34,673 bases of DNA from Flavobacteriaceae bacterium PRS1 (GTDB lineage: Bacteria > Bacteroidota > Bacteroidia > Flavobacteriales > Flavobacteriaceae), in assembly GCA_003709165.1 (NCBI GenBank), contig RDRZ01000024.1, forward strand, positions 1-34,673. Direction: 5' to 3'. The notes under the pieces were generated by a model, which saw nothing but the letters and a program-made list of their open reading frames with translations, made no database searches and was not told the DNA's origin. Made by a program: the position numbers and the translations under genes. Positions 1 to 9,607 of this stretch are shown piece after piece. Positions within the stretch are counted from its first letter, which is position 1. Every line of letters starts with the position of its first letter.

Positions 1-528
1 CCAGTTGAAGCCGAAGCTTTTAATATAGCAAATACAGCTTTTCAAGAATCCTCAAATTCAGTTGGTTCTGCAATGGGAGTTTATGGCTTATCGTCTATGG
101 TATTTGCATTAATCTTAGTTTTTTATACATCTAAAAGAAGAATAAACCGAAAATTAGTACACATGTTTTCTCTAATATTAGGAGGTTTAGGTTTTCTATA
201 TATGAATTTCACTACACCTGAAAATTTAAAATACAGTTTTATACTTATTGGTTTTGCTTGGGGAAGCATCCTCTCAATGCCATATGCTATGTTATCCAGT
301 TCTGTTGATCTAAAAAAAATGGGAGTAATTATGGGAATCTTCAATATGTTTATAGTAATACCTCAAATTATTGCTGCACTTGGAGGCATTAATTTTGTTT
401 CTGGATTATTAGGAGAAAAAACCATAAATACAATGACTGTTGCAGGAATAAGTTTAATTATTGCAGGTTTGTGTAATTTATTAATCACGAATAAAAAGGC
501 TATTACATATCAAACAGAAGAAATTTAA
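1..528 (+). CDS. MFS sugar (maltose-type) transporter, C-terminal part
   Basis: The frame is open from base 1, so the gene starts upstream and only about 175 C-terminal residues are seen. They form four to five hydrophobic segments with short basic loops (TSKRRINRK, TNKK), as in the second half of a 12-helix major facilitator carrier. A loop with GFAWGSILSMPYAMLSS resembles SLC45/sugar-symporter MFS proteins of flavobacterial maltose loci. The stop is one base before pgmB, indicating one operon. By context it should import maltose or maltodextrin across the inner membrane. Substrate is inferred only from the neighbours, since the N-terminal half is missing. Confidence 0.8.
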   Translation, partial: PVEAEAFNIANTAFQESSNSVGSAMGVYGLSSMVFALILVFYTSKRRINRKLVHMFSLILGGLGFLYMNFTTPENLKYSFILIGFAWGSILSMPYAMLSSSVDLKKMGVIMGIFNMFIVIPQIIAALGGINFVSGLLGEKTINTMTVAGISLIIAGLCNLLITNKKAITYQTEEI

Positions 529-529
529 A

Positions 530-1204
530 ATGAATAAAAAAGGCTTTATATTTGATCTTGATGGTGTTATTGTAGATACTGCAAAGTATCATTATTTAGC
601 TTGGAAGAAACTAGCTAATAGTATTGGTTTAGATTTTTCTGAAGAACAGAATGAGCAATTAAAAGGAGTAAGTAGAGTACATTCGTTAGAGAAAATTCTG
701 GAATGGGGAAATAGAAATTTATCTGAAAAAGAATTTTTAGATCTAATGAATAAAAAAAATGAGGATTATTTAAGTTATATTTCTACAATGGACGAATCCG
801 AAATTTTAACAAATGTGCCTCAAGTATTGAGTTTTTTAATAGAAAACAAACAACCTATTGCATTGGGTTCAGCAAGTAAAAATGCCAGAGCTATTTTAGA
901 AGGAGTAAACTTGCTTGACACGTTTAATGCCATTGTAGATGGTAATGATGTTTCAAAAACAAAACCAAATCCCGAAGTATTTTTAAATGCGGCTAATGTA
1001 CTTCAAGTAAAGCCTGAAAAGTGTATTGTTTTTGAAGATGCTGTAGCAGGAATACAAGCAGCAAATAATGCAAATATGATTTCTATTGGTATTGGAGAAA
1101 AGGAAGTTTTAAAAGATGCAGATTATGTTTTTAAAGACTTTACCGAAATCAGTTCAGAGTTTTTATCCAGCCTTATTAATGAAGAAAGAAACGTATTAAA
1201 ATGA
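530..1204 (+). CDS. pgmB: beta-phosphoglucomutase
   Basis: 224 aa, HAD superfamily, family-typical length. Motif I is FDLDGVIVDTAKYH near residue 8 (nucleophile and acid/base Asp), motif II is GSASKNA, and the KPNPEVF and VFEDAVAGIQAA blocks carry the motif III Lys and the Mg-binding acidic residues. It converts beta-D-glucose-1-phosphate, the product of the adjacent maltose phosphorylase, to glucose-6-phosphate in the cytoplasm. It is coupled to the next gene by an ATGA overlap (stop TGA, start ATG, sharing four bases). The GH65-PgmB pairing is diagnostic for inverting disaccharide phosphorolysis. Confidence 0.95.
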   Translation: MNKKGFIFDLDGVIVDTAKYHYLAWKKLANSIGLDFSEEQNEQLKGVSRVHSLEKILEWGNRNLSEKEFLDLMNKKNEDYLSYISTMDESEILTNVPQVLSFLIENKQPIALGSASKNARAILEGVNLLDTFNAIVDGNDVSKTKPNPEVFLNAANVLQVKPEKCIVFEDAVAGIQAANNANMISIGIGEKEVLKDADYVFKDFTEISSEFLSSLINEERNVLK

Positions 1205-3507
1205 ACAAAGATTACATACAACCAAATAACTGGTCAATTATAGAAGAAGGCTTCGATGCTGAAAATGTAAAAGTGTCTGAAAGCCTGTTTAGTATTGGTA
1301 ATGGAGCCATGGGACAACGTGCCAATTTTGAAGAACAATACTCAGGACCAACTTTCCAAGGAAGTTATATTGCAGGTGTTTATTATCCAGATAAAACAAG
1401 AGTAGGTTGGTGGAAAAATGGCTATCCGGAATATTTTGCAAAAGTACTAAATGCTCCTAATTGGATTGGAATAAATGTGTTGATTAATGATGAGCAGTTC
1501 GATTTATTTGCTTGTAAAAAAGTACAAAATTTTCGTAGAGAACTCAATATGAAAGAAGGTTGGCTTTCACGAAGTTTCACTGCAACGCTTCAAAATAATA
1601 TTGAAATTCAAGTTCAAACAAAACGTTTTTTAAGTTTAAATTTGAATGAAGTTGGTGCAATACATTATCAGATATCACCAATAAACAGTGATGCTATAAT
1701 TACGTTTCAACCATATTTAGATGCTGCAATCACCAATGAAGACACCAATTGGAACGATAAATTTTGGGACACCTTACACGTAAGTCACGAAAATCATCAG
1801 GCTTTTATACAAGCAAAAACCATGAAAACCGATTTTTATATCTGTGCTTTTATGGAATCTAAAGTATTTATTAATAACAAATATGTTTTAATAGAACCAA
1901 ATATTGAAGCTGATGCCAATTATGCGTCATTTAGTTATCAATATAATGTAAAACAAGGCGAAACATACACTATTCATAAGTTTGGAGGTTACACAGTAGA
2001 TCGTAATTATGACAAATCCGAATTGGTTTCAGCAGCAAAAACTGTATTAAAAAAAGCTACTGAATTAGGTTTTAATGCTATGCTTGAACAACAAAAAACT
2101 GCTTGGGAAAACATTTGGAAAACTTCAGACATCACCATTACCGGAGATGTAAAAGCACAGCAAGGTATTCGGTTTAATATTTTTCAACTCAATCAAACCT
2201 ATCTTGGTAAAGATGCACGTTTAAACATTGGTCCAAAAGGGTTTACTGGCGAAAAATATGGTGGAGGCACCTATTGGGATACTGAAGCATTTTGCATACC
2301 ATTTTATATGGTTACACAAGATCAAAATGTAGCCAGAAATTTATTAGAATATCGTTATAAACATTTAGAAAAAGCGATAGAAAACGCCAAAAAATTAGGC
2401 TTTAAAAATGGTGCAGCCTTGTATCCAATGGTAACCATGAATGGCGAAGAATGCCATAACGAATGGGAAATAACCTTTGAGGAAATTCATCGAAATGGTG
2501 CCATTGCTTTTGCCATTTATAATTATCATCGATATACAGGAGACTATAGTTATATTATAGAAAAAGGCTTGGAAGTATTAATTGCTATTGCTCGCTTTTG
2601 GCAGCAACGTGCAACCTTTTCAACTACAAAAAATAAGTATGTTATTTTAGGCGTTACTGGACCAAATGAGTATGAAAATAATGTAAACAATAATTTCTAT
2701 ACAAACTATATTGCAAAATGGTGTATTGATTATACGGTTGAAAATATAAATAGAATTAAAGCCGAATTTGATTCTGATTATACAAGAATCATGTATAAAG
2801 CAAAACTATCTAATTCAGAAATAGAAAAATGGAAGGATGTTGCCAATAATATGTATTTCCCATATTCAGAAGAACATAAAGTCTATTTGCAACAAGACGG
2901 TTTTTTAGATAAAGAATTAATTACAGTTGACAATTTAGATAAATCGCAAAGACCAATAAATCAAAAATGGTCATGGGACAGGATTTTGCGTTCACCTTAT
3001 ATAAAACAAGCTGATGTATTACAAGGATTCTATTTTTTTGAAGACCACTTTACACAAGAAGAATTAGAACGCCATTTTGATTTTTACGAACCATTTACAG
3101 TTCATGAATCCTCATTATCTCCATGTGTGCATAGTGTACAAGCAGCAAAATTAGGAAGAATGGAGCAAGCCTATCAGTTTTATTTGCAAACCTCACGTTT
3201 AGATTTAGATGATTATAACCATGAAGTAGAAGAAGGATTGCACATAACAAGTATGGCAGGAACATGGATGAGTATTGTTGAAGGTTTTGGAGGCATGCGA
3301 ATAAAAAATGATAAATTAAGTTTTAATCCTCAAATTCCTAAACAATGGGAAGCATATTCGTTTAAAATAAACTTTAGAAACCAAATTTTAAAAGTGAATG
3401 TGTATCAAAACGAAACTACTTTTGAGTTAGAAGGTAAGCACGATTTAGAAATTTTAGTTAACAAAAAAAAAGTTACTATTTCACCTAATAGTTTGGTGAA
3501 AGTTTAA
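1201..3507 (+). CDS. GH65 maltose phosphorylase
   Basis: 768 aa, full length for bacterial maltose phosphorylases. The N-terminal beta-sandwich runs to about residue 290, followed by the (alpha/alpha)6 barrel with GGGTYWDTEAF (about 354-364) and NEWEITFEEIHRNGA. The catalytic acid is probably Glu490 in TGPNEYENNVNNN, matching Glu487 of the Lactobacillus brevis enzyme. A small beta-sheet C-terminal domain ends the protein. It should phosphorolyse maltose to glucose and beta-glucose-1-phosphate in the cytoplasm, feeding PgmB. No signal peptide. Kojibiose or trehalose specificity cannot be excluded from motifs alone, but the neighbouring amylases and PgmB favour maltose. Confidence 0.93.
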   Translation: MNKDYIQPNNWSIIEEGFDAENVKVSESLFSIGNGAMGQRANFEEQYSGPTFQGSYIAGVYYPDKTRVGWWKNGYPEYFAKVLNAPNWIGINVLINDEQFDLFACKKVQNFRRELNMKEGWLSRSFTATLQNNIEIQVQTKRFLSLNLNEVGAIHYQISPINSDAIITFQPYLDAAITNEDTNWNDKFWDTLHVSHENHQAFIQAKTMKTDFYICAFMESKVFINNKYVLIEPNIEADANYASFSYQYNVKQGETYTIHKFGGYTVDRNYDKSELVSAAKTVLKKATELGFNAMLEQQKTAWENIWKTSDITITGDVKAQQGIRFNIFQLNQTYLGKDARLNIGPKGFTGEKYGGGTYWDTEAFCIPFYMVTQDQNVARNLLEYRYKHLEKAIENAKKLGFKNGAALYPMVTMNGEECHNEWEITFEEIHRNGAIAFAIYNYHRYTGDYSYIIEKGLEVLIAIARFWQQRATFSTTKNKYVILGVTGPNEYENNVNNNFYTNYIAKWCIDYTVENINRIKAEFDSDYTRIMYKAKLSNSEIEKWKDVANNMYFPYSEEHKVYLQQDGFLDKELITVDNLDKSQRPINQKWSWDRILRSPYIKQADVLQGFYFFEDHFTQEELERHFDFYEPFTVHESSLSPCVHSVQAAKLGRMEQAYQFYLQTSRLDLDDYNHEVEEGLHITSMAGTWMSIVEGFGGMRIKNDKLSFNPQIPKQWEAYSFKINFRNQILKVNVYQNETTFELEGKHDLEILVNKKKVTISPNSLVKV

Positions 3508-3518
3508 ATTTATAAAGA

Positions 3519-5366
3519 ATGAAAAAAACAATTTTCATATTTATCTATTTCATTTCAGTATCTACATTCTCACAAGTAGAAAAAATTGAGCCTCCTTTTT
3601 GGTGGATTGGAATGAACAATACTGAATTGCAGTTGATGGTTTACGGAGAGAATATTGCTGATTATGATGTATCAATATCAAACGATATAAGAATTATCAA
3701 TACGCAGAAAACAGAAAATCCTAACTACCAATTTGTTACTATTAATACTGAAAGCATTATACCCGGTATTGTATCAATTTCATTTTCCAAAAAAGGCAAA
3801 GTAATTCAAACAGTATCTTATGAATTTAAAGAGCGAAGAAAATATTCCGCTTTGCGAAAAGGCTTTGATTCAAGTGATGTTATCTATCTCATAATGCCAG
3901 ACCGTTTTGCAAATGGCAATCCTGATAATGATAGTACAGACAATACTGTTGAAAACGCAAATAGAAACGATAAAAATGGACGACATGGAGGCGATATTCA
4001 AGGTATTATTAATCATTTAGATTATATAAGCAAACTGGGAGCAACAGCTATTTGGAGTACACCTTTGTTGGAAGATAACGAACCAAAATATTCGTACCAT
4101 ACCTATGCGCAAAGTGATTTGTATAAAATTGATCCTCGTTTTGGTACTAATAAAGATTACCAAAATTTAGCAACTAAAATGCATAAACGAGATATGAAAC
4201 TTATTATGGATTATGTAACCAATCATTGGGGAAGTAAACATTGGATGATTCAAGATTTACCCTCTAAAGATTGGATTCATTATTGGGAAAATGGCAAAAA
4301 AGGTTTTCAACGTAGTAATTACAGAATGACAACACAGTTTGACGGCAATGCTTCAAAAGTTGATTCCGAAGGTTGCATGAATGGTTGGTTTGATACCACA
4401 ATGCCAGACATGAATCAGAGCAATCCTTTAGTGTTGAATTATATTACGCAAAACGCAATTTGGTGGATTGAGTATGCCGATTTGGATGGCTTGCGAGTAG
4501 ACACCTATTCGTATAACGATAAAGAAACCATTGCAAAATGGACAAAAGCCATAATGGATGAATATCCTGATTTCAATATTGTTGGCGAAATCTGGATGCA
4601 TGACCAAGCACAAATATCGTATTGGCAAAAAGACAGTAAAATAGGAGCCATAGATAATTATAACTCGTATTTACCAAGTGTTATGGATTTTACATTGCAT
4701 GATGAGATTCCGCTTATGTTTAATGAAACTTCATCTTGGGACAGAGGAATGATTCGTGCTTATAACAATTTTGCAAATGACTTTTTATATGCCAATATTA
4801 ATAATATTTTGGTGTTTGCCGAGAATCACGATACTAATAGAATCAATCAAATATATTCGGATATTAAAGACTATAAGTTAGTAATGACATTAATAGCTAC
4901 AGTTAGAGGGATTCCACAAATTTACTATGGCAGCGAAATAGGGATGCAAGGAAACAAATCTCAAGGCGATGGAGATATTCGACGTGATTTTCCTGGTGGT
5001 TGGCAAGGAGATATGAATAATGCGTTTACCAAAAAAGGAAGGACAGAAAATCAAAATGAGTATTTCAATTTTACAAAAAAGCTACTTAATTGGAGAAAAG
5101 AAAATAAGTCAATTCATTTTGGAAAAACCATGCAATTTGTTCCAGAGAATAATGTGTATGTGTATTTTAGATATAATGAAGGCGAGAAGGTAATGGTTGT
5201 AATCAATAACAATCCAAAACCACAAGAGTTGAATCTGAACCGCTTTACAGAAATTATTAAAGATGCCAAATTTGGAAAAGAAATTATTTCTGATAAAATA
5301 ATCAACTTGAAAAGTATATTAAAATTAGAAAGTAAATCTTCTATGATTATTGAATTAAATAATTAA
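3519..5366 (+). CDS. Secreted GH13 alpha-amylase / neopullulanase (SusA-like)
   Basis: 615 aa. An N-terminal signal peptide (MKKTIFIFIYFISVSTFSQ) indicates export to the periplasm. Residues about 20-105 look like the cyclomaltodextrinase-type N-terminal beta domain (PPFWWIGMNN), followed by a GH13 barrel and a short C-terminal beta domain. Catalytic residues are visible: Asp328 in DGLRVDTYSYND, Glu357 in NIVGEIWM and Asp438 in FAENHDTNR; DYVTNHWG is conserved region I. It starts 11 bases after the GH65 gene. Expected role: hydrolysis of alpha-1,4-glucan oligosaccharides to maltose for uptake. Neopullulanase and cyclomaltodextrinase activities are not separable by eye. Confidence 0.9.
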   Translation: MKKTIFIFIYFISVSTFSQVEKIEPPFWWIGMNNTELQLMVYGENIADYDVSISNDIRIINTQKTENPNYQFVTINTESIIPGIVSISFSKKGKVIQTVSYEFKERRKYSALRKGFDSSDVIYLIMPDRFANGNPDNDSTDNTVENANRNDKNGRHGGDIQGIINHLDYISKLGATAIWSTPLLEDNEPKYSYHTYAQSDLYKIDPRFGTNKDYQNLATKMHKRDMKLIMDYVTNHWGSKHWMIQDLPSKDWIHYWENGKKGFQRSNYRMTTQFDGNASKVDSEGCMNGWFDTTMPDMNQSNPLVLNYITQNAIWWIEYADLDGLRVDTYSYNDKETIAKWTKAIMDEYPDFNIVGEIWMHDQAQISYWQKDSKIGAIDNYNSYLPSVMDFTLHDEIPLMFNETSSWDRGMIRAYNNFANDFLYANINNILVFAENHDTNRINQIYSDIKDYKLVMTLIATVRGIPQIYYGSEIGMQGNKSQGDGDIRRDFPGGWQGDMNNAFTKKGRTENQNEYFNFTKKLLNWRKENKSIHFGKTMQFVPENNVYVYFRYNEGEKVMVVINNNPKPQELNLNRFTEIIKDAKFGKEIISDKIINLKSILKLESKSSMIIELNN

Positions 5367-5370
5367 AAAT

Positions 5371-5427
5371 CCTGCAAGGTTTTAACTTGTCCGTCGAAGA
5401 TTTATCAAAGGAGGAAAACCTTGTAGG
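5371..5427 (+). repeat. Imperfect inverted repeat between the two amylase genes
   Basis: CCTGCAAGGTTTT (5371-5383) pairs with AAAACCTTGTAGG (5415-5427), 12 of 13 positions, around a 31-base centre. There is no T-run after it, so it does not look like an ordinary terminator. It may be a dispersed palindromic element, or an RNA structure that separates expression of the two GH13 genes. Confidence 0.6.
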
Positions 5428-5466
5428 TTTAAACTAAAAGCGTGAAACACTTAAAAAATTATCAAA

Positions 5467-6897
5467 ATGAAAAAATCAACAATAGTATTATTAACCTTAA
5501 TAGTTTTTATTTCTTGTAAAACAGAAAAAAAGGAAGGAGAACAAGTAGTTAAGGAAACCGAAAATAAAATAGCAGCAGTATCTTCAGAAATGATTGAATG
5601 TGCTGTGATTTACGAAGCTAATATTCGCCAATATTCACCAGAAGGAACATTTAATGCGTTTACAAAAGATATCTCACAGTTAAAAGAATTAGGAGTTAAA
5701 GTGATTTGGGTAATGCCTATTAATCCTATTTCACAAATAAAAAGAAAAGCAACTGGAGATATGTTTACCAGTGAGATTGAGGATGAAGAAGATCGAAAAA
5801 AATATTTAGGAAGCTATTACTCGGTTTCAGATTATAAAGCAATAAATCCAGAGTTTGGAACAAAAGCAGATTTTCAAAACTTGGTTGATACTGCTCATAA
5901 AAACGGAATTTATGTTATTATAGATTGGGTACCAAATCACACAGGTTGGGATCATCCGTGGATTACTGCACATCCAGAATGGTACACGCAAAATGAAAAA
6001 GGAGAAATCATAGACCCAATAAATCCAGATACAGGAAAATCTTGGGGTTGGACAGACACAGCTGACTTAAATTATGATAGTGAAGCAATGCGAAAAGAGA
6101 TGATTATAGACATGAAATATTGGGTGGAAAAACACAACATCGATGGCTTTAGAGTAGATGTAGCACACAAAGTACCTGTAGATTTTTTCAACACTGCAAT
6201 TACAGAATTAAAAATTATAAAACCATTGTTTATGTTAGCTGAAGCTGAACTACCAGATTTATTACAAAATGGTTTTGATATGCATTATGGATGGGAAGTA
6301 CATCATATACTTAATGATATTTCAAAAGGAGAAAAAACAGTTAAAGCATTTGATGCGTATATGGATAAAAATAAAGCTGCTTTAGAAGCAGATGATATTA
6401 ATATGAATTTTCTAACTAATCATGACGAAAATTCTTGGGGAGGAACTATAAAAGAACGTATGCCTGATAGCAAAGAAACTTTTACAGCATTAACCTATGT
6501 TATGCCTGGAATGCCACTAATTTATAGTGGACAAGAATACGATTTAGATTTTAGACTTAAGTTTTTTGAGAAAGATGAAATCCCAAAAACCAAAGGACCA
6601 TATTTTGAAGTATTGAAAAAACTAGGGAAGCTTAAAAATACAAATCCAGCATTGCACACAGGAAAACAAGCTGCTTCTTATAGTAGAATAGCAACAAATA
6701 ATAAAAATGTTTTAGTGTTTAAAAGAAGCAAAAACGGAAACGTTGTAACTTTTATAGCGAATCTTTCTAAAAAAGAGCAAACAATTAATAATATACTGGA
6801 AGGAAAGTTTTTAGACTATATGTCTAATACCAAAGTTGAGTTTAAGGAAAAAATTATAAGCCTAAAACCTTGGGAATACAAGATTTTAGTTGAATAA
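5467..6897 (+). CDS. GH13 alpha-amylase family lipoprotein
   Basis: 476 aa. A type II signal with lipobox FISC (lipid-modified Cys17) is followed by a charged linker KTEKKEGE, so it is probably anchored in the outer membrane, possibly facing outwards. GH13 conserved regions are present: DWVPNHTG, DGFRVDVAHK (nucleophile Asp231), MLAEAE (acid/base Glu259) and LTNHDENSWGG (Asp320). The gene lies 100 bases after the previous amylase and ends just before a strong terminator, so it is the last gene of the maltose operon. It is shorter than the SusA-like enzyme and lacks its N-terminal beta domain. Exact linkage specificity is unknown. Confidence 0.9.
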   Translation: MKKSTIVLLTLIVFISCKTEKKEGEQVVKETENKIAAVSSEMIECAVIYEANIRQYSPEGTFNAFTKDISQLKELGVKVIWVMPINPISQIKRKATGDMFTSEIEDEEDRKKYLGSYYSVSDYKAINPEFGTKADFQNLVDTAHKNGIYVIIDWVPNHTGWDHPWITAHPEWYTQNEKGEIIDPINPDTGKSWGWTDTADLNYDSEAMRKEMIIDMKYWVEKHNIDGFRVDVAHKVPVDFFNTAITELKIIKPLFMLAEAELPDLLQNGFDMHYGWEVHHILNDISKGEKTVKAFDAYMDKNKAALEADDINMNFLTNHDENSWGGTIKERMPDSKETFTALTYVMPGMPLIYSGQEYDLDFRLKFFEKDEIPKTKGPYFEVLKKLGKLKNTNPALHTGKQAASYSRIATNNKNVLVFKRSKNGNVVTFIANLSKKEQTINNILEGKFLDYMSNTKVEFKEKIISLKPWEYKILVE

Positions 6898-6899
6898 AA

Positions 6900-6927
6900 A
6901 AAAGCTCTTCGATTTCGAAGAGCTTTT
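6900..6927 (+). terminator. Strong hairpin terminator after the maltose operon
   Basis: AAAAGCTCTTCG (6900-6911) is a perfect 12-base complement of CGAAGAGCTTTT (6916-6927) with an ATTT loop. A-run and T-run flank the stem on both sides, so it can work in both directions. That fits its place between the converging GH13 gene and the minus-strand gene tail at 6947. Confidence 0.9.
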
Positions 6928-6946
6928 GTGAAATTTTAAATTTAAT

Positions 6947-7045
6947 TTAATCTCCAGAGGAAGATAATTTTCCATAAACTAAACTAACCAAAACTCCTAA
7001 GATCACAAAAAATACAACGTTCAATACACCATTAATTATGGCATC
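6947..7045 (-). pseudogene. C-terminal remnant of a small membrane protein
   Basis: Reading the minus strand, about 32 codons end at a TAA (6947-6949) and encode one hydrophobic helix (VVFFVILGVLVSLVY) and a short polar tail. There is no start codon: an in-frame TAA lies a few codons upstream and metallophosphatase-like coding sequence on the other strand begins at about 7036. It looks like the 3' end of a gene that converged on the maltose operon and lost its 5' part by deletion. Family not recognised. Confidence 0.45.
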
Positions 7046-8663
7046 ATTTAGATTCAGTTATAGATGAAGTTTTTTTGTATTTACCAGAAGAAGTAAGAGA
7101 CGAAACAATTACTATCCTCAAAAAGAAGTTACAAGGAAGGCGAGAAAGTTTACAAACTATTGCAGATAGTTATTTTAAAATAGTAAATAAATATGCCACA
7201 ATAAGAGGTACTGATAAAGATGATTATTTTGAAATAGAACGATTACCCAATGGGATTACATCTGTCAAAGTCTTTCGAATAATAAAAGGAGAAAAAGGAA
7301 CGCTCTTTTTTGAAAGATTGTATAAGCCAAATGAAACTAAGGAGATTTGGATTTTTGGATTAGATGATGACGATTATTTTGAAGTGAAAGGCATTGCTTC
7401 TTCAAAAATAAGATTGCGTTTATCTGGTGGTCAAAATGTTGATACTTATAATATTGTTAATGGCAGTAAAACAGATGTCTATGATTATAAGTCTAAAACT
7501 AGTAAAATTGAAAGTAAGAAAGGAACATTTCAATTTAGAGATTATTATTTTACCAATATATACGATTATAAAAAAATTAAATACAATTCTCGAGCCATTG
7601 TCCCTGAAATAGGATTTAACCCTGACGATGGATTTAAATTTGGAGTTGGTGGCTTATTTTTAAGAAATGGATTTGAGGGAGAAAATTTTGTTTCAAAACA
7701 TAAACTCTCAGCATTTTTCTTTTTTGCAACCAATGGGTTTGATCTAGATTACTTTGGAGAATTTGCAGATGTGTTCAAAAATGTCAATCTAGGAATTCAT
7801 TCTAATTTTACAAGTCCTAATTATACTATTAATTTCTTTGGGTATGGTAACTCAACAGTAGATTTAAGTGTAGATCCAAATCCTGGAGAAGAAGAAAAGG
7901 ATCTTGATTATAACAGAGTAAGAAAATCCAGTTTTCTAATTTCGCCATTATTAATTAGAATTGGAGAGTATAGTAGTAAGCTGTCATTTGGCGTGAATTA
8001 AGAATCTGTTGAAGTAGAAAATACAGTAGATAGATTTTTATCAGATTATTTTCAAACAAATGCAAAATTTGAACGCCAACATTTTGTTGGAGCTGAAGTG
8101 TCATATAGTTATATAAATAAGGACAATCTAGCCTTTCCAACGTTAGGCTTAGATTTTTTATTAGATGTTGGCTATAAAAATAATATTGATAATTCTAACA
8201 ATTTCGGCTATTTAGTTCCATCCCTGGCAATAGATTATAAATTAGTCCCTAATGGGCAACTAGTACTCGCTACAAAAGTAAAAGGGCATATTATTTTGGT
8301 GATGATTTTGAATTCTATCAAGCAGCATCTATTGGCGCGAGTGATGGATTAAGAGGTTATAGAAATCAACGGTTTACTGGCAAGTCTTCATTTTATCAAA
8401 TAACGGATTTACGTTTTAGTTTTAAGCATTTTAAAACTACTTTTTTACCAATGAATGTTGGTTTATACGCGGGTTTTGACTATGGAAGAGTTTATGTGAG
8501 TGATGATTTAGTTTCGGATCCAGCTTTTAACAAAGACGGCTTTAATACCTCTATAGGAGGAGGAATGTTTTTAAATATAGTGGATATGATGACTGTAAAT
8601 ATTTCGGTATTTGATAGTGATGATGGATTGCGTTTTGCATTTAAATTCGGCTTTGGGTTTTAA
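7036..8663 (+). pseudogene. Metallophosphatase/outer-membrane-barrel protein, truncated and broken
   Basis: From 7036 the translation (LWHHLDSVIDE, LPEEV, IRGTDKDDYFEIER, DDDDYFEVKG) resembles the region after the calcineurin-like phosphatase domain in long flavobacterial metallophosphoesterases, which end in an outer-membrane beta-barrel. The phosphatase domain and signal peptide are missing. An in-frame TAA at 7999-8001 (GVN*ESVEVEN, where Tyr is expected) interrupts the frame. A one-base loss near the G-run at 8284-8286 shifts it; adding one G restores GDDFEFYQAASIGASDGLRGYRNQRF through to the terminal FKFGFGF. Three independent lesions mean this is not functional. The product would have been an outer-membrane or periplasm-facing enzyme. 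Confidence 0.85.
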
Positions 8664-8678
8664 TAACTTCTTTATTTC

Positions 8679-8706
8679 ACTTATCACATTTCATAAGTTA
8701 TTTTTT
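8679..8706 (+). terminator. Weak terminator-like hairpin
   Basis: ACTTAT (8679-8684) pairs with ATAAGT (8693-8698) around an 8-base loop, followed by TATTTTTT. The stem is short and A+T-only apart from two pairs, so the call is tentative. It lies between the metallophosphatase remnant and tesB. Confidence 0.4.
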
Positions 8707-8742
8707 ATGATATTTGTTTTCATTTTAATACAATGTTAAATA

Positions 8743-9606
8743 ATGAAGACTGTAAGCGATTTATTGGAGATTTTAATTTTAGAAGAAATAGGTGAAAATC
8801 AATTTAATGGATTGAGTAAAAATGTAGGTAGCCCAAATGTTTTTGGAGGTCAAGTTTTGGCACAAGCACTAAACGCTGCGAATAGAACTATTTTAAATGA
8901 GCGTATTTTACACTCTATGCATGCTTATTTTCTGGAAACAGGTAATTTAAATATACCTATTACTTATCAAGTTAGTATTATTAGAGATGGGGGTAGTTTT
9001 TCTACACGTCGTGTTACAGCTATACAAGGTGAAATAACTATTTTTATTCTGGCAGCTTCTTTTCATAAAAGGCAAGATGGACATGAACACCAAATTGAAA
9101 TGAAATCTAATGTTATACCACCAGAAGACCTCCAAAGCTGGAGTGAAATGGTTGAGTTGTATGGTGAATTCTTGCCAGATAAAGTGCTGACATTCCTTCA
9201 AATGGAACGTCCTATAGATTTTAAACCAACAGAGCTGTTTAATCCTATGGAGAAAAAAGATTTACCTCCTTTTTTAGACGTTTGGTTTAAACTTAAAGGA
9301 GATAGTTCTAAATTAGATTTAGCAACTAGGCAGCAAATACTTACTTATATTTCGGATTATAATGTGCTATCCGCGGCATTGCTTCCTCATGCAAGTAAAG
9401 CACATTATGGAAATACACAAATGGCAAGTTTAGACCATTCTATGTGGTTTTTTAGAGATTTCGATTTTAATGATTGGATGTTATTTTCTATTGAATCGCC
9501 AAGTACTTCAAACGCAAGAGGATTTGCAAAAGGGGATATATTTTCTCGAGAAGGAAAGCTTATAGCATCAGTTGCTCAGGAAGGATTGATGCGACCAATG
9601 AAATAA
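8743..9606 (+). CDS. tesB: Acyl-CoA thioesterase II
   Basis: 287 aa, the usual length of TesB. Double hot-dog fold; the first half has the typical SxNVFGGQVLAQAL block and the SMHAYFLETG strand. The catalytic triad of E. coli TesB (Asp204, Thr228, Gln278) aligns as Asp205 (ISDYNVL), Ser229 (ASLDHSMWFF, a conservative Ser for Thr) and Gln279 (VAQEGLMRP). It hydrolyses acyl-CoA to free fatty acid and CoA in the cytoplasm. It stands alone, converging with the lipoprotein gene at 9608 with one base between the stops. Confidence 0.93.
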   Translation: MKTVSDLLEILILEEIGENQFNGLSKNVGSPNVFGGQVLAQALNAANRTILNERILHSMHAYFLETGNLNIPITYQVSIIRDGGSFSTRRVTAIQGEITIFILAASFHKRQDGHEHQIEMKSNVIPPEDLQSWSEMVELYGEFLPDKVLTFLQMERPIDFKPTELFNPMEKKDLPPFLDVWFKLKGDSSKLDLATRQQILTYISDYNVLSAALLPHASKAHYGNTQMASLDHSMWFFRDFDFNDWMLFSIESPSTSNARGFAKGDIFSREGKLIASVAQEGLMRPMK

Positions 9607-9607
9607 A

